Below, piece by piece: positions 33,630 to 42,600 of a stretch of 64,000 nt of DNA. The translations under genes were made by a program, and so were the position numbers. This DNA is from LMUY01 sp964245075 (GTDB lineage Bacteria; Pseudomonadota; Alphaproteobacteria; Acetobacterales; Acetobacteraceae): contig CAXTLC010000003.1 of assembly GCA_964245075.1 (NCBI GenBank), positions 24,760-88,759 of the forward strand, read 5' to 3'. Below the pieces are notes generated by a model. The model searched no databases, was not told the DNA's origin, and saw only the letters and a list, made by a program, of their open reading frames with translations. Each line of letters opens with the position of its first letter. The first letter of the stretch is position 1.

Positions 33630-35861
33630 TTGAAGAACACTGTCCACCGTTGGCTTTCGCCCGTTGCCGGCCCCGAGGCGCGGCGCACCCACCGTGACGC
33701 CGGCGACGCGGCCCGCGACATGAGGGAATGGACCAAAGCGGAGGAGGCCTACCGAAGCCATCTTGATGCGAAGCCGGAAGATGCGGAGATATGGGTTCAA
33801 TACGGACATGCGCTGAAAGAACAGAACAAGCTTTCGGAAGCGGAGGCCGCATACCGAACGTCGCTGTCGCTTTCTCCTGACAACGCGGATAGCCACCTGC
33901 AACTCGGACATGCCTTGAAGTTGCAAAGGAGGCTTGGAGAAGCGGCGGAATCTTACGAGCGGTCCTTGGAGCTGAAGCCCACCAAAACCGCCTTCGACGA
34001 ACTTCAGTTTTGCGGCCGCAAGCCCACGGACCTTGCGATCTCGTCCATGTCGCGGAAAAGCATCGCGCAGGACACCACCTTCTTCGAGGTTGACGACCTC
34101 CTGGGATACTTGAGCGCACACAGCACGCTGTCAGGAATCCAGCGCGTCCAAGTGGGGATCTTGCAGTGCTTGCTGGCGGCAGACGGTTCCGAAGACACGT
34201 CGAATCATGTTTTTGTCCGAAGCCGGGCCGACGGCGCTGTCTTCTGGCAACTCGACGCCGGGTATCTAAAGACCTTGGTGGATTACTGCATCTCCGAGCA
34301 CGTGGAACGTAACTTCATCACCACGCTGCTTGCCCAGCTTGAGCAAAGCGCGGTGTCGGTCCAGCCGTCACGCGGGCAGTGCTACTTCATCATGGGGGCT
34401 TTCTGGGGCTTCAACGGTGATGCGACCCGCTACATGAAGCTGAAAGCCGCCGGCGTGAGCGTTGGCGTTTATATCTACGATCTCATACCGCTCAGCCATC
34501 CCGAGTATTGCGACGCCCACCTTGTCAGCGATTTCGCATTGTCGCTCGGGGACGGGTTGGCGGTGTTTGATTTCGTGCTGACGATCTCGGAATACACAGC
34601 CAAGGAGATGCGGAAGTATATCTCCCGGCATGGCCTGCGTGAAATTCCAGTGCAAGCGGTAATACTTGCTCACGTGCTTACCGACAACAAGGTTTCCGCA
34701 GCACGGCCGTTGACCCAGTGGACGAGATCTATACAGTTCCTTCGCGATCAACCGTTTGTGCTAAGCGTTTCAACCATCGAAGGGCGCAAGAACCACGCCT
34801 ACCTGATCAGCATCTGGAAGATGCTGCTTCAGGAAGGGTTGGACCTGCCCCACCTCGTGTTCGTGGGCCGGCAGGGCTGGCGGGTGAACGACCTGATGGA
34901 GCAATTGCGTGCCACGGATTACCTGAACGGCTACGTTCACATACTGCATGACCTTTCCGACGCGGAATTGGAAACACTTTACGACAAGTGCTTGTTCACC
35001 GCTTTCCCCAGCTTCGTCGAAGGCTGGGGCTTGCCCGTCGGCGAGAGCCTGACCCACCGCAAAGTCTGTGTAGCCTCCGATACATCCTCGATACCGGAGG
35101 TCGGGGGGGATTTGGTTGACTACGTTGACCCGTACAACACCCGCAGCGGGATCGAGGTTTTCCGCAAGCTCATCGTCAACCATGCCTACCGCGAAAGCAG
35201 GCAAAGCAATATCCAAACACGATTCCAGCCTCGTAGCTGGAGGCAGGTCACCCAGGATCTGCTCAAAGCCCTCGCCGAGCATCGGTCCGGAATGCAGGGT
35301 AGCTGGCGTGCGCCGCTGTTGCGTCCCGGCGAGGTTTTCCGGCCCGGCGATTTGCGGCTCGGCCACACAGTCCCAGCAAACTACCCGTCACGGCCGATCA
35401 GGCTGATCCTCGCACAGGGCTGGTTCACCGCAGAGTCCTTCGGTGTCTGGATGCGCGAACCGGATGCCGTCATCCGGTTCGCGACCGATCTGGCGCCTGG
35501 GACGGAGATCGTGGCATACCTGCAACTCGCCGGCTCTCCCAGCCACACGGGCGCCTTGCTCACGATATCAGCGAGCGACGACGCGAAGGCATCGCGCCGG
35601 GTTCAGTCCTTCCCGGCTCAGGCCATGCTGCCGTCCATCACGCTGCCGGTGGAGAACAACAAGCCTTTTTCCACGCGGCTGCTTGGCAAGGTCGGTGCAA
35701 GCGGGGAAGTCACGCTCAACTTCTCTGTCGATGGCATTATACCTTTCGTCAGCGCCACCGACCAACGAAGGCTATCCGCAGGACTGATCGGGCTGGCCTA
35801 CGCGCCGCGCTCGGATGCGTCGGTCCGCGCGGATATTCGCGACAGCCTGCAACTCGGTTAG
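33630..35861 (+). CDS. TPR-containing glycosyltransferase family 4 protein
   Basis: A 743-residue protein in three parts. Residues about 30-117 are two or three tetratricopeptide repeats (AEEAYRSHLDAKPEDAEIW, AEAAYRTSLSLSPDNADSH). Residues about 150-560 are a GT-B glycosyltransferase with VSTIEGRKNH (380-389) and the EX7E-type motif EGWGLPVGES (464-473). The last 170 residues (about 575-743) are a strand-rich domain of unknown function. The start is TTG 33630, supported by TGGAGA seven bases upstream; ATG at 33720 is an alternative that loses part of the first repeat. The gene is clearly less GC-rich than the kps genes, hinting at transfer. Confidence 0.85.
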   Translation: MKNTVHRWLSPVAGPEARRTHRDAGDAARDMREWTKAEEAYRSHLDAKPEDAEIWVQYGHALKEQNKLSEAEAAYRTSLSLSPDNADSHLQLGHALKLQRRLGEAAESYERSLELKPTKTAFDELQFCGRKPTDLAISSMSRKSIAQDTTFFEVDDLLGYLSAHSTLSGIQRVQVGILQCLLAADGSEDTSNHVFVRSRADGAVFWQLDAGYLKTLVDYCISEHVERNFITTLLAQLEQSAVSVQPSRGQCYFIMGAFWGFNGDATRYMKLKAAGVSVGVYIYDLIPLSHPEYCDAHLVSDFALSLGDGLAVFDFVLTISEYTAKEMRKYISRHGLREIPVQAVILAHVLTDNKVSAARPLTQWTRSIQFLRDQPFVLSVSTIEGRKNHAYLISIWKMLLQEGLDLPHLVFVGRQGWRVNDLMEQLRATDYLNGYVHILHDLSDAELETLYDKCLFTAFPSFVEGWGLPVGESLTHRKVCVASDTSSIPEVGGDLVDYVDPYNTRSGIEVFRKLIVNHAYRESRQSNIQTRFQPRSWRQVTQDLLKALAEHRSGMQGSWRAPLLRPGEVFRPGDLRLGHTVPANYPSRPIRLILAQGWFTAESFGVWMREPDAVIRFATDLAPGTEIVAYLQLAGSPSHTGALLTISASDDAKASRRVQSFPAQAMLPSITLPVENNKPFSTRLLGKVGASGEVTLNFSVDGIIPFVSATDQRRLSAGLIGLAYAPRSDASVRADIRDSLQLG

Positions 35862-35876
35862 AGCTTGCGAGCTCTA
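35859..35876 (+). terminator. Hairpin after the TPR-glycosyltransferase gene
   Basis: TAGAGCT, loop TGCG, AGCTCTA: a perfect seven-pair stem that starts inside the stop codon. No T tract follows. The rest of the 146-base gap before the methyltransferase shows no other feature. Confidence 0.4.
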
Positions 35877-36022
35877 CGGCGCGAGGCAGACCGCTGGTGC
35901 CATGATAGCAGTCGAGGGTTCTGCAGAACGAATAAAGCCGCCGTAGAGGCGCGTGGCCAATAACCGTCTAGACACGTTCTCCCATTGGTCCGACATTCGT
36001 ATTCCACGTGCCAGGACCACTG

Positions 36023-37039
36023 ATGCCGGCCACCCTGATCCGCAGCGCCCGAGATGCCGAAGCGCTCGTCACTAGCATTTACCAGGCTCTCCTAGGTCGC
36101 GCGCCCGATCCCGGCGGCCGGGCTGTCTATGTTGAGAGTCTCGTGACAGGGCGTCTTTCTCCTGCCGATATGGTTGGAGCCATACAGACTTCCGACGAGG
36201 CTGTTGCACGCGCTGAAGCGGCGACGGCCGGTATCCTGCCAGTCACGATGAACGATGCGACTTATCAGGTGTCCGGCAACATGGCTGACCCCTATTTCCA
36301 AGAAGTCGGCGATGCTGGACGTGGATTCGAGACGATGCGGTCCGTCCTGTCGCGCTTCTGCCCCCAGGACTGCCACGTGATCGATGTCGGTGCGAATATC
36401 GGTTTGTCGACGCTATTCGCCTCGTCGCTGCTACCGAAGGCTCAGGTGCTGGCGCTTGAGCCCAGCCCGACGAATTTTGCCTACCTCGAGCAGAATGTTG
36501 TGCGAAACGGGTTAGGGAACGTCCGTATCCGCAATGTCGCTGCATCAGATCAGGTCGGAGTGCTAGAGCTTCACGAGCAGGCCAACTTCGGTGCCGGTAA
36601 TTACGTGGTAAAGGAGAACCGAATCGGATCGATTGGTCTGTCACTGGTTAAAGTAGAAGCCAAGCCATTGGATCTTATTTTAGAAGAAGAAAAGGTCGAG
36701 CGAGTCGATTTTATTAAAATCGATGTGGAGGGGTCCGAACTTGACGTGCTGAATGGCATGCAGGAAACGCTGCGTCGCTTCCGCCCAATCGTGTTCATGG
36801 AAATCAACACTTGGGCGCTGATTGCTTGGCGCAACATGACGCCTAGGACGTTGCTTGACCGCTTCCTCGCGCTTTGTCCCTGTGCGTTCTCCTTCGATGG
36901 TCAGGCACTAATGTCTCTTGCTGGCGATGGTGAGCGAACGCACTTTCTGCACCGCCATCTGTTTCAAAACGAGTGCGTTGAGGATATCGTTGGATCGCCC
37001 GATCCGGCCCGTTTGCTCGTCGCCAACGTGCCAGGGTAG
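36023..37039 (+). CDS. FkbM family methyltransferase with N-terminal DUF4214-like domain
   Basis: About 338 residues from ATG 36023; an upstream GTG at 36008 would add five, but CCAGGA lies six bases before 36023. The N-terminal 60 residues match the DUF4214 pattern (IYQALLGRAPDPGGRAVYVE), found in calcium-binding surface and glycan-linked proteins. The rest is a class I SAM methyltransferase of the FkbM type: VIDVGANIGLST for SAM binding, ALEPSPTNFAYLEQNV, and FIKIDVEGSELDVLNGM, the family's mark. It probably O-methylates a sugar. Base composition is the most AT-rich of the window's genes (codons such as ATT, TTA, AAA abound), a sign of transfer. Confidence 0.87.
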   Translation: MPATLIRSARDAEALVTSIYQALLGRAPDPGGRAVYVESLVTGRLSPADMVGAIQTSDEAVARAEAATAGILPVTMNDATYQVSGNMADPYFQEVGDAGRGFETMRSVLSRFCPQDCHVIDVGANIGLSTLFASSLLPKAQVLALEPSPTNFAYLEQNVVRNGLGNVRIRNVAASDQVGVLELHEQANFGAGNYVVKENRIGSIGLSLVKVEAKPLDLILEEEKVERVDFIKIDVEGSELDVLNGMQETLRRFRPIVFMEINTWALIAWRNMTPRTLLDRFLALCPCAFSFDGQALMSLAGDGERTHFLHRHLFQNECVEDIVGSPDPARLLVANVPG

Positions 37040-37076
37040 GCGTTAAGCAATCGAGCCGTCGCCGTTAACTCAACGA

Positions 37077-38357
37077 CTATCGCGCAATGGCTGAGTTCGC
37101 GTTGGTTTGACCGTTGACGGGGGGCGCCCGATTGCCTGGGAGAGGCTGCAACATCGGTACGGTGCCGATGCGGAACACATGGGTTCTCCCGCTCGGGACA
37201 TTCTCCATCTGGAATGGCGTCCCGCCATACTCGCGGGCAAAAATGGACTGAATCTGCAATTGGCTGCCCACGCTGGTATTGGCCAGCCAGGCAACATGCT
37301 GGTCGGTCACCTCGGACATGGCGGAGCCGATCTGCAAGATCGCCCCCGGGCCATCCACGAAGAGCATGGCAGAACCCGGGATCGCCGGCAGCGGCAGCTT
37401 GCCTGCCAGGCTGCCGGCCCAGGTCGCGGATTGATGCGTGAGCGCCCCCACCTGCATCGTGACGCCCGTGCCGCTGATCCAGAGCGCGTACTTCGACCCG
37501 TCGCTGCCGAGCCGGCCGACCGAGAGCTTCGTCGCGGTCCCGCCGGGCTGCCCGGCGGCGGCCGGCGAATCGATCACGTGGATCACGCTGCGCAGGCCGA
37601 TGCCGAACACCGCGTCAACGAACGCGGTGTCCTGCCGGCCAAGCACCAGCGCGTCCGTGTTGGCCTGCTGGTAGGCCATGACGTTCACGTCGGCGGACCA
37701 GTACGGCCACACGTGCACGTTGCTGATGCGGTCGCTGTCGTAGCTGTAGGCGACGCTGAGCATGCTCTGGAACACCTGGCCGTAAAGGCCGTCGATGTTG
37801 AGCCGCCCGCTCCCCGTGGCTGACACGCAGGCATAGACGCCGTTGCAGAGCACGTTGCGCAGGGAGGTGGCGCCGGCCGTGCCGCGCATGACGAAGACCG
37901 GTGGGTACGCCCTGGGCTTCCAGCCGGGGGCGGGCGGCGGCTGCACCTGGTGCACCGCCAAGTCCCGGAACACCGTGCCGCGCGCGTGCGGGCCGGACAG
38001 CGTGAACGGCGAGATGTCCGGGTTGTCGTGCACGATGTACGTCCCGCCATCGCCGAACGTTTCGGACCAGCCGACGCCTTCGACGCGCACCGGATGCGCC
38101 GAGATGACGACCGGCGAGGCGATGCGGTAGGCGTGCGGCCCGAAGCTGACGGCCTCGAACTGGCTGACGCAGTTCTGCACCGCGGGGCCGTCGTCGGTGC
38201 TGCCGTCCCCCTTGGCGCCGCACCGCTCCACCGGCACAGGTTCGGCCTGTCCCGGGCTGGCGGTGGTCAGCGCCGGCAGCGTGTCGGCCGAAGCGGGCGC
38301 CGCCGACAGCAGCAGCAGGGCAGCAGCCTGCCGCCACCGCGCCGCCCGGCGGCTCAG
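37077..38357 (-). CDS. Secreted right-handed beta-helix protein (pectate-lyase-3-like)
   Basis: About 426 residues, exported. A signal peptide is clear (RRAARWRQAAALLLLSAAPASA, split; cleavage near residue 25) and is followed by the start of Pectate_lyase_3/tailspike-type helices: VERCGAKGDGSTDDGPAVQNC. Repeating short strands with Asn/Gly turns fill the rest. The only start that keeps the signal peptide is CTG 38357, which overlaps the upstream stop as CTGA; no ATG, GTG or TTG occurs nearby in frame. It may degrade or trim the exported polysaccharide, an inference from fold and locus. Confidence 0.75.
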   Translation of the reverse strand: MSRRAARWRQAAALLLLSAAPASADTLPALTTASPGQAEPVPVERCGAKGDGSTDDGPAVQNCVSQFEAVSFGPHAYRIASPVVISAHPVRVEGVGWSETFGDGGTYIVHDNPDISPFTLSGPHARGTVFRDLAVHQVQPPPAPGWKPRAYPPVFVMRGTAGATSLRNVLCNGVYACVSATGSGRLNIDGLYGQVFQSMLSVAYSYDSDRISNVHVWPYWSADVNVMAYQQANTDALVLGRQDTAFVDAVFGIGLRSVIHVIDSPAAAGQPGGTATKLSVGRLGSDGSKYALWISGTGVTMQVGALTHQSATWAGSLAGKLPLPAIPGSAMLFVDGPGAILQIGSAMSEVTDQHVAWLANTSVGSQLQIQSIFAREYGGTPFQMENVPSGRTHVFRIGTVPMLQPLPGNRAPPVNGQTNANSAIAR

Positions 38358-39697
38358 CCCGCCCCCATCCGCACCGCCAGGTCCGCGATGCTCACCCGCT
38401 TGGCCTCGACCTCCGCCAGCGCCGCCGCCGTCGCCGCCACGGCGTGGCGGATCTGCTCCGGCTCGTGCAGCGACGACACGAAGAACCGCAGCCGCGCCCC
38501 GCGCTCCGGCACCGCCGGCACCATGATCGGCTGCGCGTTCACCCCGCGCTGGAACAGCAGGTCCGCCACCCTCGCCGCCTTGACCGAGCTGCCGACGATC
38601 ACCGGGACGATCGCGGCGCCGACCGAGGACCCGGTGTCCAGCCCCGCCGCCTGCGCCTCGGCCAGGAACAGCCGGCTGTTCTCCGCCAGCCGCGCCACCC
38701 GCCAAGGCTCCTCCAGCATGATCCGCAGCGCCGCCTCCGCCGCGGCGGCCAGCGGCGGCGCGAGGCCGACCGAGTACACGAAGCCCGGCGCGGCGCAGCG
38801 CAGGTAGTCCACCAGCTCGGCGCTGCCGGCGATGTAGCCGCCGCAGGAGCACAGCGTCTTGCTCAGCGTGCCCATCCAGATGTCCACGGCGCCCGGCGCC
38901 ACGCCGCAGCGCTCGGCGATGCCGCGGCCGGTGGCGCCCAGCACCCCCAGCGAGTGCGCCTCGTCCACCATCAGCCACGCGCCGTGCGCCCGGGTGACGG
39001 CGGAAAGCGCCAGGAGGTCCGGCACGTCGCCGTCCATGCTGTAATGGCCCTCGACGGCCACCAGCACCCGGCGCGCCCGCAGCCCGCGCAGCACCCGGTC
39101 CAGCGCGGCCGGGTCGTTGTGCTCGAACGGCATGCGGTGCGCGCCGGAAAGCTGCGCGCCCTGGGCGATGCTGTTGTGGGCCAGGGCGTCGTGCACGATC
39201 GCGTCGCCGGGGCCGACCAGGCTGCTGATGGCCGACACGTTGGTGGCGTGGCCGCTGACCATGGCCACGCAATCCTCGGCGCCGTGCACCTCCGCCAGCG
39301 CCCGTTCCAGCGTGCGGTGCACGGGGCGCTCGCCCGAAACCAGGCGGCTGGCGGAAACCGAGGTGCCGTAGCGCCGCATCGCCGCATCGGCCGCGTCCAG
39401 CACCCGGGGGTCGCCGTTCAGCCCGAGGTAGTTGTACGACACGAGGTTGAGCAGGCGGCGGCCGTCGATCACCGTTTCCGCGCCGGCCAAGCCCTCGTGG
39501 GAGCGGAAATACGGGTTCTCCAGCCCCAGGATGCGGCCGGCCTCGCGCAGCCGGCGCAGCTCGCCCCGGGTGTCGTCGTCGCCGAGCGGCAGGCGGACGG
39601 GGCTGATGGCCGCCAGCGCCGGGCGCTCGCCGCCCCGCTGCGCGAGACGTTGCAGCAGGGTGGCCTTCGCCTCGCCGGATAGCCCGAACGGCTTCAA
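38354..39697 (-). CDS. Alpha-oxoamine synthase-family PLP enzyme (RkpG/WcbT-like)
   Basis: A 447-residue fold-type I PLP enzyme of the AONS/KBL/serine palmitoyltransferase family, which condenses an acyl thioester with an amino acid and releases CO2. LVSYNYLGLNGDPRVLDA is the family N-terminal motif, VSGHATNVSAIS binds cofactor, LMVDEAHSLGVLGATGRG has the PLP-binding Asp and His, and GTLSKTLCSCGGYIAG the Schiff-base lysine. The start is TTG 39697, overlapping the polyketide synthase stop as TTGA, so the two are coupled. Rhizobial RkpG with RkpA, and Burkholderia WcbT with WcbR, are the known equivalents. The amino-acid substrate is unknown. Confidence 0.85.
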   Translation of the reverse strand: MKPFGLSGEAKATLLQRLAQRGGERPALAAISPVRLPLGDDDTRGELRRLREAGRILGLENPYFRSHEGLAGAETVIDGRRLLNLVSYNYLGLNGDPRVLDAADAAMRRYGTSVSASRLVSGERPVHRTLERALAEVHGAEDCVAMVSGHATNVSAISSLVGPGDAIVHDALAHNSIAQGAQLSGAHRMPFEHNDPAALDRVLRGLRARRVLVAVEGHYSMDGDVPDLLALSAVTRAHGAWLMVDEAHSLGVLGATGRGIAERCGVAPGAVDIWMGTLSKTLCSCGGYIAGSAELVDYLRCAAPGFVYSVGLAPPLAAAAEAALRIMLEEPWRVARLAENSRLFLAEAQAAGLDTGSSVGAAIVPVIVGSSVKAARVADLLFQRGVNAQPIMVPAVPERGARLRFFVSSLHEPEQIRHAVAATAAALAEVEAKRVSIADLAVRMGAG

Positions 39698-42600
39698 TCG
39701 CCCAACTCCGGCTGCAAGGCCCCCTGCGGCAAGTCCCCCTGCGGCANNNNNNNNNNNNNNNNNNNNNNNNNNNNNNNNNNNNNNNNNNNNNNNNNNNNNN
39801 NNNNNNNNNNNNNNNNNNNNNNNNNNNNNNNNNNNNNNNNNNNNNNTCCCCCTGCGGCAGGCCTTCATGGCGCAGGATGGTGGCGGCCACGTCCTCGGCT
39901 CCAGCCCCGGCGGCGTCCGGCGCGTCCGACTGGATCACCTGGCGCAGCCGCGCCGCCACCGCCCGCAGCGTCGTGCCCGACGTGAGCGCCAGCAGGGGAA
40001 TCTGCACGCCGAGCTGCGCCTCCACCGCCGTGCGAAGCTCCACCGCCATCAGCGAATCGACGCCGAACTCGCCCACCTGCCGGTCCACCCTGATGGAAGC
40101 GGGCGGAAGCTTGAGGATGCTGGCCAGCGCCTCCACCAGGACCTCCAGCAGCGTGGCCGTCGCCTGCTCGGCGGGCAGCTCGGCGATCCGGCCGCGCAGG
40201 GCCGCGCCGCCGCCCGAACGCAGGGCCGCGGCCGGCATCTCAGACCAGAACGGCCCCGCCAGGCCCGGCAGCCGGCCGCGCAGCTCGCCCCAGGCGACGT
40301 CGGCCACCCCGGCCACCGCCACGCCCGAGGCAAGCAGCGCGGGAAGCGCGTCCAACGCCCCCTGGGCGGTGAGGTGGGAGCGGCCCAGCATCTTGGCCAG
40401 CATCTCGCCGACCCGGGCTTCCCGCGTCAGGTAGCCGGCGTCGCCGATCGGCCCCCATTGCACGGCGAGCCCGGGAAGCCCGGCCGCGTGCCGCCGCGTG
40501 GCCAGCGCCTCCAGCGCCGCGTTGGCGGCGACGTAGGCCGCCTGGCCCGGCGTGCCGATGACGGTGGTGACGGACGAGAACAGCACGAACAGGCTGAGCG
40601 CGTCCTGCCGGGTGAGCCGGTCGAGCGCCAGGGCGCCGGCAAGCTTGGGCCGCAGGACGGCGGCGAAGCGGGCCGCGTCGAGGTCGGCGAGCAACGCGTC
40701 GTCCAGCACCATCGCGGCATGCAGCACGCCGGCGATCGGCCCCGCCGCGCCGCGAAGGTGCGCCAGCACGTGGGACAGCTGCGCGTCGTCGGCCACGTCG
40801 CAGGCGAAGGCCTGCACACGGACGCCCGCCGCGGCGAGCTCGGCCAGCGCCGCCGCCGCGCCGGGCGTTTCGGCGCCGCGCCGGCCGAGCAGCGCCAGGG
40901 ACTTGGCGCCGTGGCGCGCCAGCCAGCGCGCCGCTTCCAGCCCGAAGCCGGACAAGCCGCCGGTGACGACGTGAACGCCGTCCGCCGCGGTGAAGCAGGC
41001 GCGCGGCGCCAGGGCCGGGGATGAAGCAGGGGTAGGCTCCGGCCGCAGCACCAGCTTGCCGATGTGGCCGGAGGATTGCAGCAGCCGGAACGCGTCCACC
41101 GCGTCGGCGAAGCCGAAGCTGCGGAACGGCAGCGGCAGCAGCTTGCCTTCCGCGAGCAGCCCGGCCACCTCGTCCAGCACCCGGCGGCCCAGGTCGGGGC
41201 GGCGCGCCACCAGCTCGTCCGTGTCCACCGCGAAGTAGCTGGCGTTGTGCCGCAGCGGCCGGATGCCGACCGCGGTGTTCTGGTAGAGGTCGCGCTTGCC
41301 GATCTCGATGAAGCGCCCGAACGGACGCAGCAGCCGCAGGCTCTGCTGCATCAGCTCGCCGCTCAGCGAGTTCAGCACGACATCGACGCCTTGCCCGCCG
41401 GTCGCCGCCAGCACGTCGTCGGCGAAGCCGGGGCTGCGGCTGTCGAACACGCCGGCCACGCCGAGCTGCGCCAGCAACTGGCGCCGCACCGGCACGCTGG
41501 CGGTGGTGTAAACCTCCGCCCCCTTGTGCAGGGCATACTGGATGGCGGCGAGGCCAACGCCGCCGGCGCCGCCGTGGATCAGCACCCGCTCGCCGGGCAG
41601 GAGGTGCGCCAGGTGGCCCAGCGCGTAGGCGACCGTCATGAAGGCGACCGGCACCGTGGCGCCCGCCGCGAAGCCGACGCCGTCCGGCAGGCGCATCACG
41701 CCGTTGCTGCGGGTCACCACGTGGGTCGCCAGCGCCGCCGGGGCCACGGCCATCACCCGGTCGCCCGGCGCCAGCCCTTCCACGCCCTCGCCGACCGCGG
41801 TGACGGTGCCGGCGCATTCCAGGCCGAGCGACGCGCCGCTGAACCCGTCGAGCAGCGCCTCGTCCGGCAGCAATCCCTGCGCCCACATGACGTCGCGGAA
41901 GTTGAGCGCGGCGGCGGCGACGTCGATGGCCACCTCGCCCGCGCCGGGCGGACGCGGGGATGCCGGCACCCATTCCAGCGAGCCGATCAGCCCGGGCCGG
42001 GTCACCTCGAGCCGGCGCGGGCCGCCCACGGGGGGGCGCGGCGGCAGGCCGGAGCGCAGCCGGGGCACCAGCCGGCCGCCGCGCGTCCACCACGCTTCCG
42101 GCTCGTCATCGGGGCGCGCCACCTCGGCCATCACCCGGTCGGCCGCCGCGTCGGCGGACAGGCCGGGATCGAGCCCGAGCGTGCGGCAATCGAGGCCGGG
42201 CAGTTCGTTGGCCACCACCCGGCGCAGCCCGGCCATCGCGGCGGCCAGCAGGGACCCGTCCGGGGTGCCGCGGCTGACCAGCCACAGCCGCGTGCCGCGC
42301 TGCCATTGGCCGAGCGCGCCGGCGATGTCGCCCAGCAGCTCGGCCAGCGCTTCGGCCCAACCGGCTTCCTCGGATTCGGGCGGCACGAGCACGACGGTCT
42401 GCTGCCGGTCCAGCCGCGCGGCGGCCCGCAACGCCTCGCCCAGCGCCTCGATGGGGAGCATGCGCGGCAGCGTCTGCCGGGCGGCCAGGGCCGCCGCCAG
42501 CGGGTCGTCGGGCGCGGTGAACACCATCAGGTCGGCCGTGTCCACGACCGGCGGCGCGGTTCCCGCCCTGGCCGCCAGGACGGCGAGCGGCCAAAGCGGG

